The notes beneath the pieces were generated by a model. The model did no database searches, was not told the origin of the DNA, and saw only the letters and a list, made by a program, of their open reading frames with translations. From assembly GCA_934567745.1 (NCBI GenBank), contig CAKTJM010000106.1:1-6428 (forward strand): DNA of 6,428 nt, given 5' to 3'. This document shows, piece after piece, positions 1 to 5,394 of this stretch. The DNA is from an uncultured Eubacteriales bacterium. GTDB taxonomy: Bacteria > Bacillota > Clostridia > Oscillospirales > Oscillospiraceae. Position 1 is the first letter of the stretch; each line of letters begins with the position of its first letter. The translations under genes and the position numbers were made by a program.

Positions 1-264
1 GTGCAGCACCACGTCGCCGTAGTCCTGCAGGATCCAGGTCCCGCCGCGGTGCCCCTCGATGTGGTGGGGGACGATCCCGGCTTCCTTCATCTGATGCTCG
101 GCCTCGTCGGCCATGGCCTTCAGCTGCGGCACGGACGCGCCCGTGCTCAGCACGAAATAGTCCGCCAGCGTCGTCAGGCCGTCCGTCTCGAGCACACTGA
201 TGTCCTTGCCCTTCTTGCTGTCGAGCGCGCGGGCCAGGAGCAGCGCCATCTCTTTCGGTGTCAT
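1..264 (-). CDS. rsfS: Ribosomal silencing factor RsfS (N-terminal part, cut by window edge)
   Basis: RsfS (Iojap/YbeB/DUF143 family) binds ribosomal protein uL14 on the large subunit and blocks subunit joining, lowering translation when nutrients are short. The 88 codons present read MTPKEMALLLARALD at the start, then the family core ADYFVLSTG (about residues 34-42), the HIEGHRGG segment (68-75) and WILQDYGDVVLH (77-88), which matches the conserved WxLxDYGDVVxH block. The usual family length is about 105-120 residues, so only the last 20-30 residues are missing beyond base 1. The ATG at 264 is preceded by AGAAAGGA at a 7-base spacing, which supports this start. It lies 67 bp after the lcp stop, the longest gap in the cluster. 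In Bacillota rsfS commonly follows yqeK, often with an lcp gene between, exactly as here. Confidence 0.95.
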   Translation of the reverse strand, partial: MTPKEMALLLARALDSKKGKDISVLETDGLTTLADYFVLSTGASVPQLKAMADEAEHQMKEAGIVPHHIEGHRGGTWILQDYGDVVLH

Positions 265-324
265 CTCGTCATCCTTTCTTCTGCGCGGCCGGGCTGGGCC
301 ACGGCCATGAGCTTGGCCTCGCGG

Positions 325-341
325 CGGCGGCTCAGCCGCCG
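325..341 (-). other. GC-rich hairpin with the lcp stop codon in its loop
   Basis: On the minus strand the sequence CGGCGGC-TGA-GCCGCCG forms a perfect 7-bp GC stem with a 3-base loop, and the loop is exactly the TGA stop codon of the LCP gene. No run of T follows (the next bases are CCGCGAGGCC), so it does not look like an intrinsic terminator. It could slow transcript degradation or affect termination, or it may be a by-product of GC-rich sequence coding for a Gly-Gly end. Confidence 0.5.
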
Positions 342-1636
342 GGGAGGCTCGTCTGTGTATCCACCGTCGTATCATGCAGGATGTGCTGCTGGTCCGCGGT
401 GATGGGCTGGGTGTAGGGGTCCAGATACGTGTTCACGAGGTCGCGCAGGGCCGTCCCGTTCACGAACACGTAGGATTGATAGTTCTGATACGTCTGGCTC
501 CACAGGCTCCCGTTGTAGTCGCCCGGCAGGCTGTGGAAGCGGATGTTTTCTCGCGCCATCCCGAGCGCCTGCTCGCCGAACCAGATCATCTCGCCGTAGC
601 CGAGGTCGCTCGTGAGGTTCGTCGTGACGATGTCGGCGATCGACTTGATCTTCGTCAGGTTGCCGATCCGCAGCGTCTGCGCGGCCATGGCCTGGAGGAA
701 GCTGTGCTGGATCTCCACGCGGCCGATGTCGCCGACGGAGAGCTTCGTCCCGCTGTTGTTCTTGCGCCAGCGCAGGAGCTTCACGGCGTCCGCCCCGTCG
801 AGGTGCTGCATCCCCTTCTTGAAGTGGATGCGCAGGTCCTGCGTCGGGTCGTCGTAGTCCATGTCGTAGGGGACCTCATAGTCCACGCCGCCGATGGCGT
901 CCACCAGCTCGGTGACGGCGGAGAGCTCCAGGACGAAGTAGTAGTCCGGCTGGTAGCCGATCAGATTCTTCACCTGGGCCTGCAGCCCCTCGATCCCCTG
1001 CCGGTTGTAGACGGAGTTGATCTTCTTGATCTCCCACGGCACGTCCACGAGGGTGTCGCGGAAGATGCTCAGCACGTCGAGCGTGCCGTTCTTCGTGTCG
1101 AAGCAGCCGACCATGATCGTGTCGGTGTTCCCGCCGCCGCCGTCGTCGCGGCCGACGAGGAGGAAGGTGTAGACCCCCTCCCGGCGGCCCGCGCCGAGAG
1201 AGCCGGGGTCGGTCCCCTCGCTCTGCGGCCCGTCCGGCTCGGCGGGCAGCTCCGGCGCGCGGATCAGCAGGGCGTGGGCCGCCACGCCCGCCGCTGCCAG
1301 CACCGCCAGCACCAGCAGCACCACGAGCAGCACGCGGCGGCGCTTCCTCCGCCGACGGCGCGGCGCGGCCGCGTGGCCGGGCCGGTCGGCCTCGACCCAG
1401 TCGTCCTCCGGGACGTGGGGCCGGTCCTCCCAGCTCTCCCCCTCCCGGTAGCCGGGCGAGAAGTCGTCGGCGAAGTTCCCGCGGATCTCCGAGCGGACGT
1501 CCTCCCACCCGTCGTCGTCATAGGCCCCGCGAGAGCGCGGCGGGCGGTCGTCCTCATAGCGCCAGCCGTCCGCCGGACGGCGGCGCGAGCGCTCCTCGCG
1601 CTCCCGCTGGCGGCGCTCCTCCTCGGATCTCCTCAT
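332..1636 (-). CDS. LytR-CpsA-Psr (LCP) family cell-wall protein, membrane anchored
   Basis: LCP proteins transfer polyprenyl-diphosphate-linked polymers (teichoic acids, capsule or other glycopolymers) onto peptidoglycan outside the membrane. The 434 residues divide into a cytoplasmic, very charged tail (1-100), one membrane helix (about 102-123, VLLVVLLVLAVLAAAGVAAH), a short linker rich in Pro/Gly/Glu, and the LCP domain from about 155. Family motifs are visible: FLLVGRDD (158-165), NTDTIMV (170-176) with D172, IFRDT (191-195) with the conserved arginine R193, INSVYNRQG (206-214), DAIGGVDYEVP (246-256), HLDGADAVKLLRWR (278-291) and GDIGRVEIQHSFLQAM (302-317). The C-terminal 110 residues look like those of clostridial LCP proteins; there is no LytR_C domain. 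The ATG at 1636 has AAAAGGAG just upstream, and it overlaps the nadD-yqeK stop as ATGA, suggesting translational coupling. The substrate polymer cannot be told from sequence. The tail carries four Trp/acidic motifs and an RRRRRKRRR cluster next to the membrane (93-101). Confidence 0.93.
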   Translation of the reverse strand: MRRSEEERRQREREERSRRRPADGWRYEDDRPPRSRGAYDDDGWEDVRSEIRGNFADDFSPGYREGESWEDRPHVPEDDWVEADRPGHAAAPRRRRRKRRRVLLVVLLVLAVLAAAGVAAHALLIRAPELPAEPDGPQSEGTDPGSLGAGRREGVYTFLLVGRDDGGGGNTDTIMVGCFDTKNGTLDVLSIFRDTLVDVPWEIKKINSVYNRQGIEGLQAQVKNLIGYQPDYYFVLELSAVTELVDAIGGVDYEVPYDMDYDDPTQDLRIHFKKGMQHLDGADAVKLLRWRKNNSGTKLSVGDIGRVEIQHSFLQAMAAQTLRIGNLTKIKSIADIVTTNLTSDLGYGEMIWFGEQALGMARENIRFHSLPGDYNGSLWSQTYQNYQSYVFVNGTALRDLVNTYLDPYTQPITADQQHILHDTTVDTQTSLPGG

Positions 1637-2841
1637 GGCCGTCTCCTTTTCAGGTCGTCCAGCGTCGCCTGGGCGTTGGGATGGATCGGCACGCCGCGCT
1701 CGGTCAGCTCATCGACCGTCATCTCCAGCCCGAGGATCATCGCGCGGTCCAGGTCCTCCCAGACCAGGGCGCGCAGCTCCTCGACGCCGTCGAAGTCGCG
1801 GCTCGGCTCCATGTAGTCCGCCAGGTACAGGACCTTGTCCAGCACCGTCATCCCCGGCTTCCCGGTCGTGTGGCAGCAGATGGCCGCCACCTCGTCCTCC
1901 GGCTCTCCGAAGACGTATTTGGCCAGCGCCGCACCGGTCTTCGCGTGCAGGAACTTCACCGAGACCTGCTCCAGCGCGTCGAGCTCCACGCCGTACTTCT
2001 CGCAGCAGGCGAGCTGCTGCGCCAGGTCCCAGTATTTCGTACAGTCGTGCAGGATCCCGGCCCGCCGCGCGTGCTCGGGGTCCGCGCCCCAGAACTTCGC
2101 CAGGGCCACCGCCGTCTCCTCCGTCCCGCGGATGTGCGGGATGCGCTTGGCCTTGACCATCGCGTAGGAGACGGCCCGCAGATGCTTGTCGCTCAGATGG
2201 GCCAGGTCGGCCTGCGTGCCGAACAGGCCCTCGCGCAGGATGTAGCCGTACACCGGCGCCCAGAGATACTGCGCCGGATCGACGTTGCCGCCGGTCCACT
2301 CGCTCGCGAGCATCCGCCGCAGGTCGCGCGAACAGATCTCCGTCACCTGCGGCAGGGCGACGACCGTCGTGCGCGCGTGGAAGCGCTCCTCCAGGTACTG
2401 CGCCTGGTCGCGGAACAGCTCGGCCGTGTCCTCGTGGCTGCGCGCGAAGGCGGCCACGCCCGCGTAGGCGAAGATGCGCTCCGGCTGGTACCAGTTCTGC
2501 ACGGTCAGGAACATGTCCGTCCCCATCAGCAGCCACAGCTCGTCCTCCGGGTATTCCTCGTGCAGCGCCTCGACCGTGTCGGCCGTGTAGCTCTTGCCCG
2601 CACGGCGCAGCTCCAGGTCCGATGCCTCGGCCCGCGGGCCGAGCCCGTCGGCCATCAGGGCCGCCATCGCCAGCCGCTGCTCCGGCGAGGCCGCGCCCTC
2701 CTCCAGCCCCTTGTGGGGCGGCTCCCGGTCCGGCACGATCAGCAGCCGGTCCAGCCCGAGCTGCTCCATCGCCGCCCGTGCGGCCTCCATGTGGCCCAGG
2801 TGCGGCGGGTCGAACGTGCCGCCATAGATCCCGATCTTCAA
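1633..2841 (-). CDS. nadD: Bifunctional NadD-YqeK fusion: nicotinate-nucleotide adenylyltransferase plus HD-domain phosphohydrolase
   Basis: This is one 402-residue reading frame with two complete domains. Residues 1 to about 205 are NadD, which makes deamido-NAD from nicotinate mononucleotide and ATP. It shows GGTFDPPHLGH (7-17, nucleotidyltransferase HxGH-type motif), PPHK (41-44), GKSYTADTVEAL (82-93), LLMGTDM (104-110) and ICSRDLR (169-175, the ISSxxIR site). NadD alone is usually 190-215 residues. Residues about 212-402 are YqeK, an HD-superfamily enzyme; family members are reported to hydrolyse diadenosine tetraphosphate to ADP. Candidate metal ligands are all present: H236, H265-D266, H299, H324 and D342, with CHTTGKPGM and LADYMEPSRDF as family signatures. 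No stop or frameshift separates the halves. The start is TTG at 2841, since the conserved MKIGIYGGTF begins there; GGGGGG lies 6 bases upstream as a modest binding site. It starts 20 bp after yhbY and its TGA overlaps the lcp ATG. Separate adjacent nadD and yqeK genes are usual in Bacillota. Confidence 0.93.
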   Translation of the reverse strand: MKIGIYGGTFDPPHLGHMEAARAAMEQLGLDRLLIVPDREPPHKGLEEGAASPEQRLAMAALMADGLGPRAEASDLELRRAGKSYTADTVEALHEEYPEDELWLLMGTDMFLTVQNWYQPERIFAYAGVAAFARSHEDTAELFRDQAQYLEERFHARTTVVALPQVTEICSRDLRRMLASEWTGGNVDPAQYLWAPVYGYILREGLFGTQADLAHLSDKHLRAVSYAMVKAKRIPHIRGTEETAVALAKFWGADPEHARRAGILHDCTKYWDLAQQLACCEKYGVELDALEQVSVKFLHAKTGAALAKYVFGEPEDEVAAICCHTTGKPGMTVLDKVLYLADYMEPSRDFDGVEELRALVWEDLDRAMILGLEMTVDELTERGVPIHPNAQATLDDLKRRRP

Positions 2842-2856
2842 TGCGATCCCCCCGTT
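2839..2856 (-). promoter_or_regulatory. Start region of nadD-yqeK: TTG start with G-rich ribosome binding site
   Basis: The minus strand reads GGGAACGGGGGGATCGCA before TTG-AAG-ATC. TTG is the only plausible start codon placed at the first residue of the conserved NadD N terminus, and no ATG or GTG occurs in frame in the 20-bp gap after yhbY. The GGGGGG can pair with the anti-Shine-Dalgarno sequence only with a G-U wobble, so initiation may be weaker than for neighbours that have GGAGG. Confidence 0.7.
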
Positions 2857-2861
2857 CCCGG

Positions 2862-3185
2862 TCAGCGACCCTTGTCCCGTTCCTTCACCAGGACGATCTT
2901 GTCCTTCTTGTCCTTGTCGTGGCTCATCCGATAGAGCACGAACCGCGACCCGATGACCTGCACCGGCTCGCTCCGCGTGCGGCGGGCCAGCTCCTCGCAG
3001 GCCTCGCGCGCCGTGAGCATCGCGCTCTCGAGCACGCGGCACTTGATCAGCTCCCGCGCGGTGAGCGCCTCGTCGGCCTGCTTCACCTGCGCGTCGCCGA
3101 TGCCGTCCTTGCCGATCTGGACGATCGTGTCCAGCCCGTTCGCCAGCGCCCGGAGCTGGGCGCGCTGTTTACTCGTCAGTTCCAT
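2862..3185 (-). CDS. yhbY: YhbY-type CRM-domain RNA-binding protein (ribosome assembly)
   Basis: YhbY/YqeI proteins are single CRM-domain RNA binders associated with pre-50S ribosomal particles. The 107-residue product begins MELTSKQRAQLRALANGL, then IVQIGKDGIGD (21-31), which contains the GKxG loop that marks the CRM fold, followed by a helix with EALTARELIKCRVLE (39-53) and the strand QVIGSRFVLYR (76-86). Family length is about 95-105 residues, so this is full length; the end is a Lys/Asp/Arg-rich tail (DKDKKDKIVLVKERDKGR). The ATG at 3185 has GGGAGG at about 3-5 bases. The gene begins 17 bp before the rdgB stop, so the two overlap in different frames. yhbY followed by nadD is a conserved pairing in Bacillota. 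The stop is TGA at 2862. Confidence 0.93.
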   Translation of the reverse strand: MELTSKQRAQLRALANGLDTIVQIGKDGIGDAQVKQADEALTARELIKCRVLESAMLTAREACEELARRTRSEPVQVIGSRFVLYRMSHDKDKKDKIVLVKERDKGR

Positions 3186-3762
3186 GGTCCTCCCATCCTT
3201 CCTTGAACGCCCGCAGGGCCTTGCCCCGGTGCGAGATCGCGTTCTTCTCCTCCGGCGTCAGCTCCGCCATGGTCTTGCCATACTGCGGCAGCCAAAACAC
3301 CGGGTCGTACCCAAAGCCGCCGTCGCCGTGCGCCTCGTGCGCCACGGTGCCGGGGCACTCTCCATAGGCGGTCAGCTCCGTCCCGTCGGGGAAGCAGCAG
3401 CAGATCGCGCACACGAACCGGCACGCGCGGTCGATCTGCCCCTCCATGTTCCGCAGCAGGAGCTGCCACCGGCCCGTGTCGTCCAGGCCCGGCCCGCCGT
3501 AGCGGGCGGAGTAGACCCCCGGCGCGCCGTCGAGGGCGTCCACCATCAGGCCGGAGTCGTCCGCGATCGCGGGCAGGCCCGTGGCGCGCATGACCGCCTC
3601 GGCCTTGATCCTCGCGTTCTCCGCGAAGGTCGTGCCGGTCTCCTCCGGCTCCAGGCTGACGCCCACGTCCGCCTGGGACAGGACCTCCACGCCGAGGCCG
3701 GACAGGATCTCCCGCAGCTCGCGGATCTTCTTCTGATTGTGACTGGCCAGGACCGCTCTCAT
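3169..3762 (-). CDS. rdgB: XTP/dITP pyrophosphatase (RdgB/HAM1 family)
   Basis: This cytosolic enzyme hydrolyses non-canonical purine nucleoside triphosphates (XTP, dITP, ITP) to the monophosphate and pyrophosphate, keeping deaminated purines out of DNA and RNA. The 197 residues match the family length. Visible motifs are ASHNQKKIREL (6-16, the phosphate-binding SxNxxK region), TGTTFAENARIKAE (42-55), ADDSGLMVDAL (67-77, with the D68-D69 acidic pair), PGVYSARYGG (81-90), GGFGYDPVF (148-156) and SHRGKAL (177-183). An unusual cysteine cluster, CRFVCAICCC, occupies 114-123 in a core strand region. The ATG at 3762 is chosen because it gives the conserved MRAVLASHN start; a longer reading to 3828 would run deep into rph. 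ATG and the rph TGA overlap as ATGA, with AGGAGG about 10 bases upstream. The rph-rdgB pairing is common in Bacillota. Confidence 0.95.
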   Translation of the reverse strand: MRAVLASHNQKKIRELREILSGLGVEVLSQADVGVSLEPEETGTTFAENARIKAEAVMRATGLPAIADDSGLMVDALDGAPGVYSARYGGPGLDDTGRWQLLLRNMEGQIDRACRFVCAICCCFPDGTELTAYGECPGTVAHEAHGDGGFGYDPVFWLPQYGKTMAELTPEEKNAISHRGKALRAFKEGWEDHGTDE

Positions 3763-4487
3763 CTCTTCGCTCCCTCCTCGATCGCCTTGCGCTGGAGGGC
3801 CCGCAGCTCGCGGATGCCCTTGGCGCACAGGGCCACCAGCTCCTGCTGCTCGCGGATCGTGAAGGCGCGGCCCTCGCCGGTGCCCTGGAGCTCGACCAGC
3901 TCGTCCGCGTCCGTCATGACGCAGTTGAGGTCCACCTGGGCGCGGGAGTCCTCCTCATAGCACAGGTCCAGCAGCAGCTCGTCGTCCACGATGCCCGCCG
4001 AGACGGCCGTCACCGGTCCGCGCAGCGGCGAACGCAGCAGATAGCCCTCGTCCTGGAGCCACCGGCACGCCAGCGCCAGGGCGACATAGCCGCCCGTCAC
4101 CGACGCGGTGCGCGTCCCGCCGTCGCCCTGTAACACGTCGCAGTCGATCGTGATCGTCCGCTCGCCCAGCGCCGCCAGGTCGATCGACGCCCGCAGGGCG
4201 CGGCCGACCAGCCGCTGGATCTCCGCACTGCGCGGTGCGAGCTTGCCCTTCGTCACGTCGCGCTTGCTCCGCTCCCGGTTGGCACGGGGGAGCATGGAAT
4301 ACTCCGCCGTGACCCAGCCCTCGCCCTCCGGGACGTGGGGCGGGGTGCGGTCCTCCACCGAGGCCGTGCACAGCACGTGCGTGTCGCCGCAGCGGATCAG
4401 GCAGCTGCCCTCCGCGAAGCGGTTCACCTGCGGCAGGATCTCCACCCTGCGCAGCTCGTCATATCGTCTCCCGTCGATCCGGCTCAT
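3759..4487 (-). CDS. rph: Ribonuclease PH
   Basis: RNase PH is a phosphate-dependent 3'-to-5' exoribonuclease that trims tRNA precursors and other structured RNAs, acting as a ring-shaped hexamer. The 242-residue product is full length (family about 240-255). It begins SRIDGRRYDELR, with EGSCLIRCGDTHVLCTASVED (26-46), GWVTAEYSMLPRA (57-69), RSAEIQRLVGRALR (86-99), DCDVLQGDGGTRTAS (115-129), and LDLCYEEDSRAQVDLN (173-188). The phosphate-site residues known from the family are at their expected numbers: R86 and T125-R126; the acidic pair thought to bind the metal corresponds to D180 and D186. The ATG at 4487 has AAGGGAGG at about 5 bases. It starts 15 bp after ftsY and ends in a 4-bp overlap with rdgB. 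Nothing suggests the loss-of-function truncation seen in some laboratory E. coli strains. Confidence 0.97.
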   Translation of the reverse strand: MSRIDGRRYDELRRVEILPQVNRFAEGSCLIRCGDTHVLCTASVEDRTPPHVPEGEGWVTAEYSMLPRANRERSKRDVTKGKLAPRSAEIQRLVGRALRASIDLAALGERTITIDCDVLQGDGGTRTASVTGGYVALALACRWLQDEGYLLRSPLRGPVTAVSAGIVDDELLLDLCYEEDSRAQVDLNCVMTDADELVELQGTGEGRAFTIREQQELVALCAKGIRELRALQRKAIEEGAKR

Positions 4488-4502
4488 CGTATCCTCCCTT
4501 TC

Positions 4503-5369
4503 TCACACCAGGGCCGCCGCGAAGGCCGCCGCGTCGAAGGCGACCAGGTCGTCGATCCCCTCGCCCAGGCCCACGAACTTCACCGGCACGCCCAGCTCCC
4601 GGGCGATCGCCAGGACGATGCCGCCCTTGGCCGTGCCGTCGAGCTTGGTCAGCACGATGCCCGTGATGCCCGCGCTCTGGCTGAACTGCTTGGCCTGGAT
4701 CAGGCCGTTCTGCCCGGTCGTCGCGTCCAGGACCAGCAGGACCTCCTTCGCGCCGGTGTCGCCCTCGCGGTCGATCACGCGGCGGATCTTGGCCAGCTCG
4801 TTCATCAGGTTCTGCTTGTTGTGCAGACGGCCCGCCGTGTCCACCAGGACCACGTCGGCCTTCCGCGCGCGGGCGGCGTTCATCGCGTCGAAGACCACCG
4901 CCGCCGGGTCGGACCCCTCGCCGTGGCGGATGATGTCCACCCGCGCGCGGTCGGCCCAGATGGCCAGCTGGTCCGCCGCCGCGGCGCGGAAGGTGTCCCC
5001 CGCCGCCAGCAGGACGCGCTTGCCCTCGCCCTTGAGCCGGTTGGCCAGCTTGCCGATCGTCGTCGTCTTGCCCACGCCGTTGACCCCGATCATCAGGATC
5101 ACGGCGGGCCGGCCGGAGAGGTCCAGCTCCGTCGGGCCGACATCGAGCATCTCCACCAGGATCTCCCGCAGGCAGGCCTTGACCTCCTCCGGGTCGCGGA
5201 GCTTGCGCTCCTTCACGCGGCCGCGCAGGGTCTCGACCGCCTCCATCGTCGTGTCCATGCCCACGTCGGAGAGGATCAGGCTCTCCTCCAGCTCCTCGAA
5301 GAACTCCTCGTCCACCGAGAACAGCCCGGAGAAGACGGACAGCTTCTTTATCTTATCGAACAGACCCAT
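4503..5369 (-). CDS. ftsY: Signal recognition particle receptor FtsY
   Basis: FtsY is the membrane-associated GTPase that receives SRP-bound ribosomes and hands them to the Sec translocon. The 288-residue protein is short for FtsY and lacks the long acidic A domain of E. coli; it begins directly with an amphipathic helix (MGLFDKIKKLSVFSGLF), likely its membrane contact. The N domain covers about 20-85 (with EELEESLILSDVGMDTT at 25-41). The G domain follows: G1 GVNGVGKTTT (95-104), G2 DTFRAAAADQL (125-135), G3 DTAGR (177-181), DATTGQNG (215-222), G4 TKLDGTAKGG (241-250) and GLGEGIDDL (267-275), the FtsY/Ffh closing motif. The GVNGVGKTTT and GDTFRAAA forms favour FtsY over Ffh, as does the absence of a methionine-rich M domain. 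The ATG at 5369 has a perfect AAGGAGG 6 bases upstream. It follows smc by 25 bp, a standard Bacillota pairing; ylxM and ffh, which often follow ftsY, are not here. Confidence 0.97.
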   Translation of the reverse strand: MGLFDKIKKLSVFSGLFSVDEEFFEELEESLILSDVGMDTTMEAVETLRGRVKERKLRDPEEVKACLREILVEMLDVGPTELDLSGRPAVILMIGVNGVGKTTTIGKLANRLKGEGKRVLLAAGDTFRAAAADQLAIWADRARVDIIRHGEGSDPAAVVFDAMNAARARKADVVLVDTAGRLHNKQNLMNELAKIRRVIDREGDTGAKEVLLVLDATTGQNGLIQAKQFSQSAGITGIVLTKLDGTAKGGIVLAIARELGVPVKFVGLGEGIDDLVAFDAAAFAAALV

Positions 5370-5394
5370 GGGGATCCTCCTTACCTATTTGATA

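Noticed and set aside
325..341. Intrinsic transcription terminator after lcp
   Set aside because: The stem is strong but no T-run follows on the minus strand, so the classical terminator form is absent.
374..1816. A 480-codon open frame on the plus strand opposite the LCP gene and the nadD-yqeK end
   Set aside because: It mirrors the codon pattern of the minus-strand genes in GC-rich DNA, its product is Val/Arg/His/Asp-rich without any recognisable domain, and the minus-strand frames carry clear family motifs.
1681..2934. A 417-codon plus-strand open frame opposite nadD-yqeK
   Set aside because: It lies fully antisense to a protein with complete NadD and YqeK motifs; its low-complexity Arg/Leu/Val composition is typical of a shadow frame.
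2842..3042. A longer start for nadD-yqeK, upstream inside yhbY
   Set aside because: The extra 67 residues are Arg/Gly-rich, overlap yhbY in another frame, and precede the exact conserved NadD N terminus, which begins at the TTG at 2841.
3763..3828. A longer start for the XTP/dITP pyrophosphatase at 3828
   Set aside because: The added 22 residues lie inside rph in another frame and do not belong to the family; the ATG at 3762 gives the conserved start and an ATGA junction.
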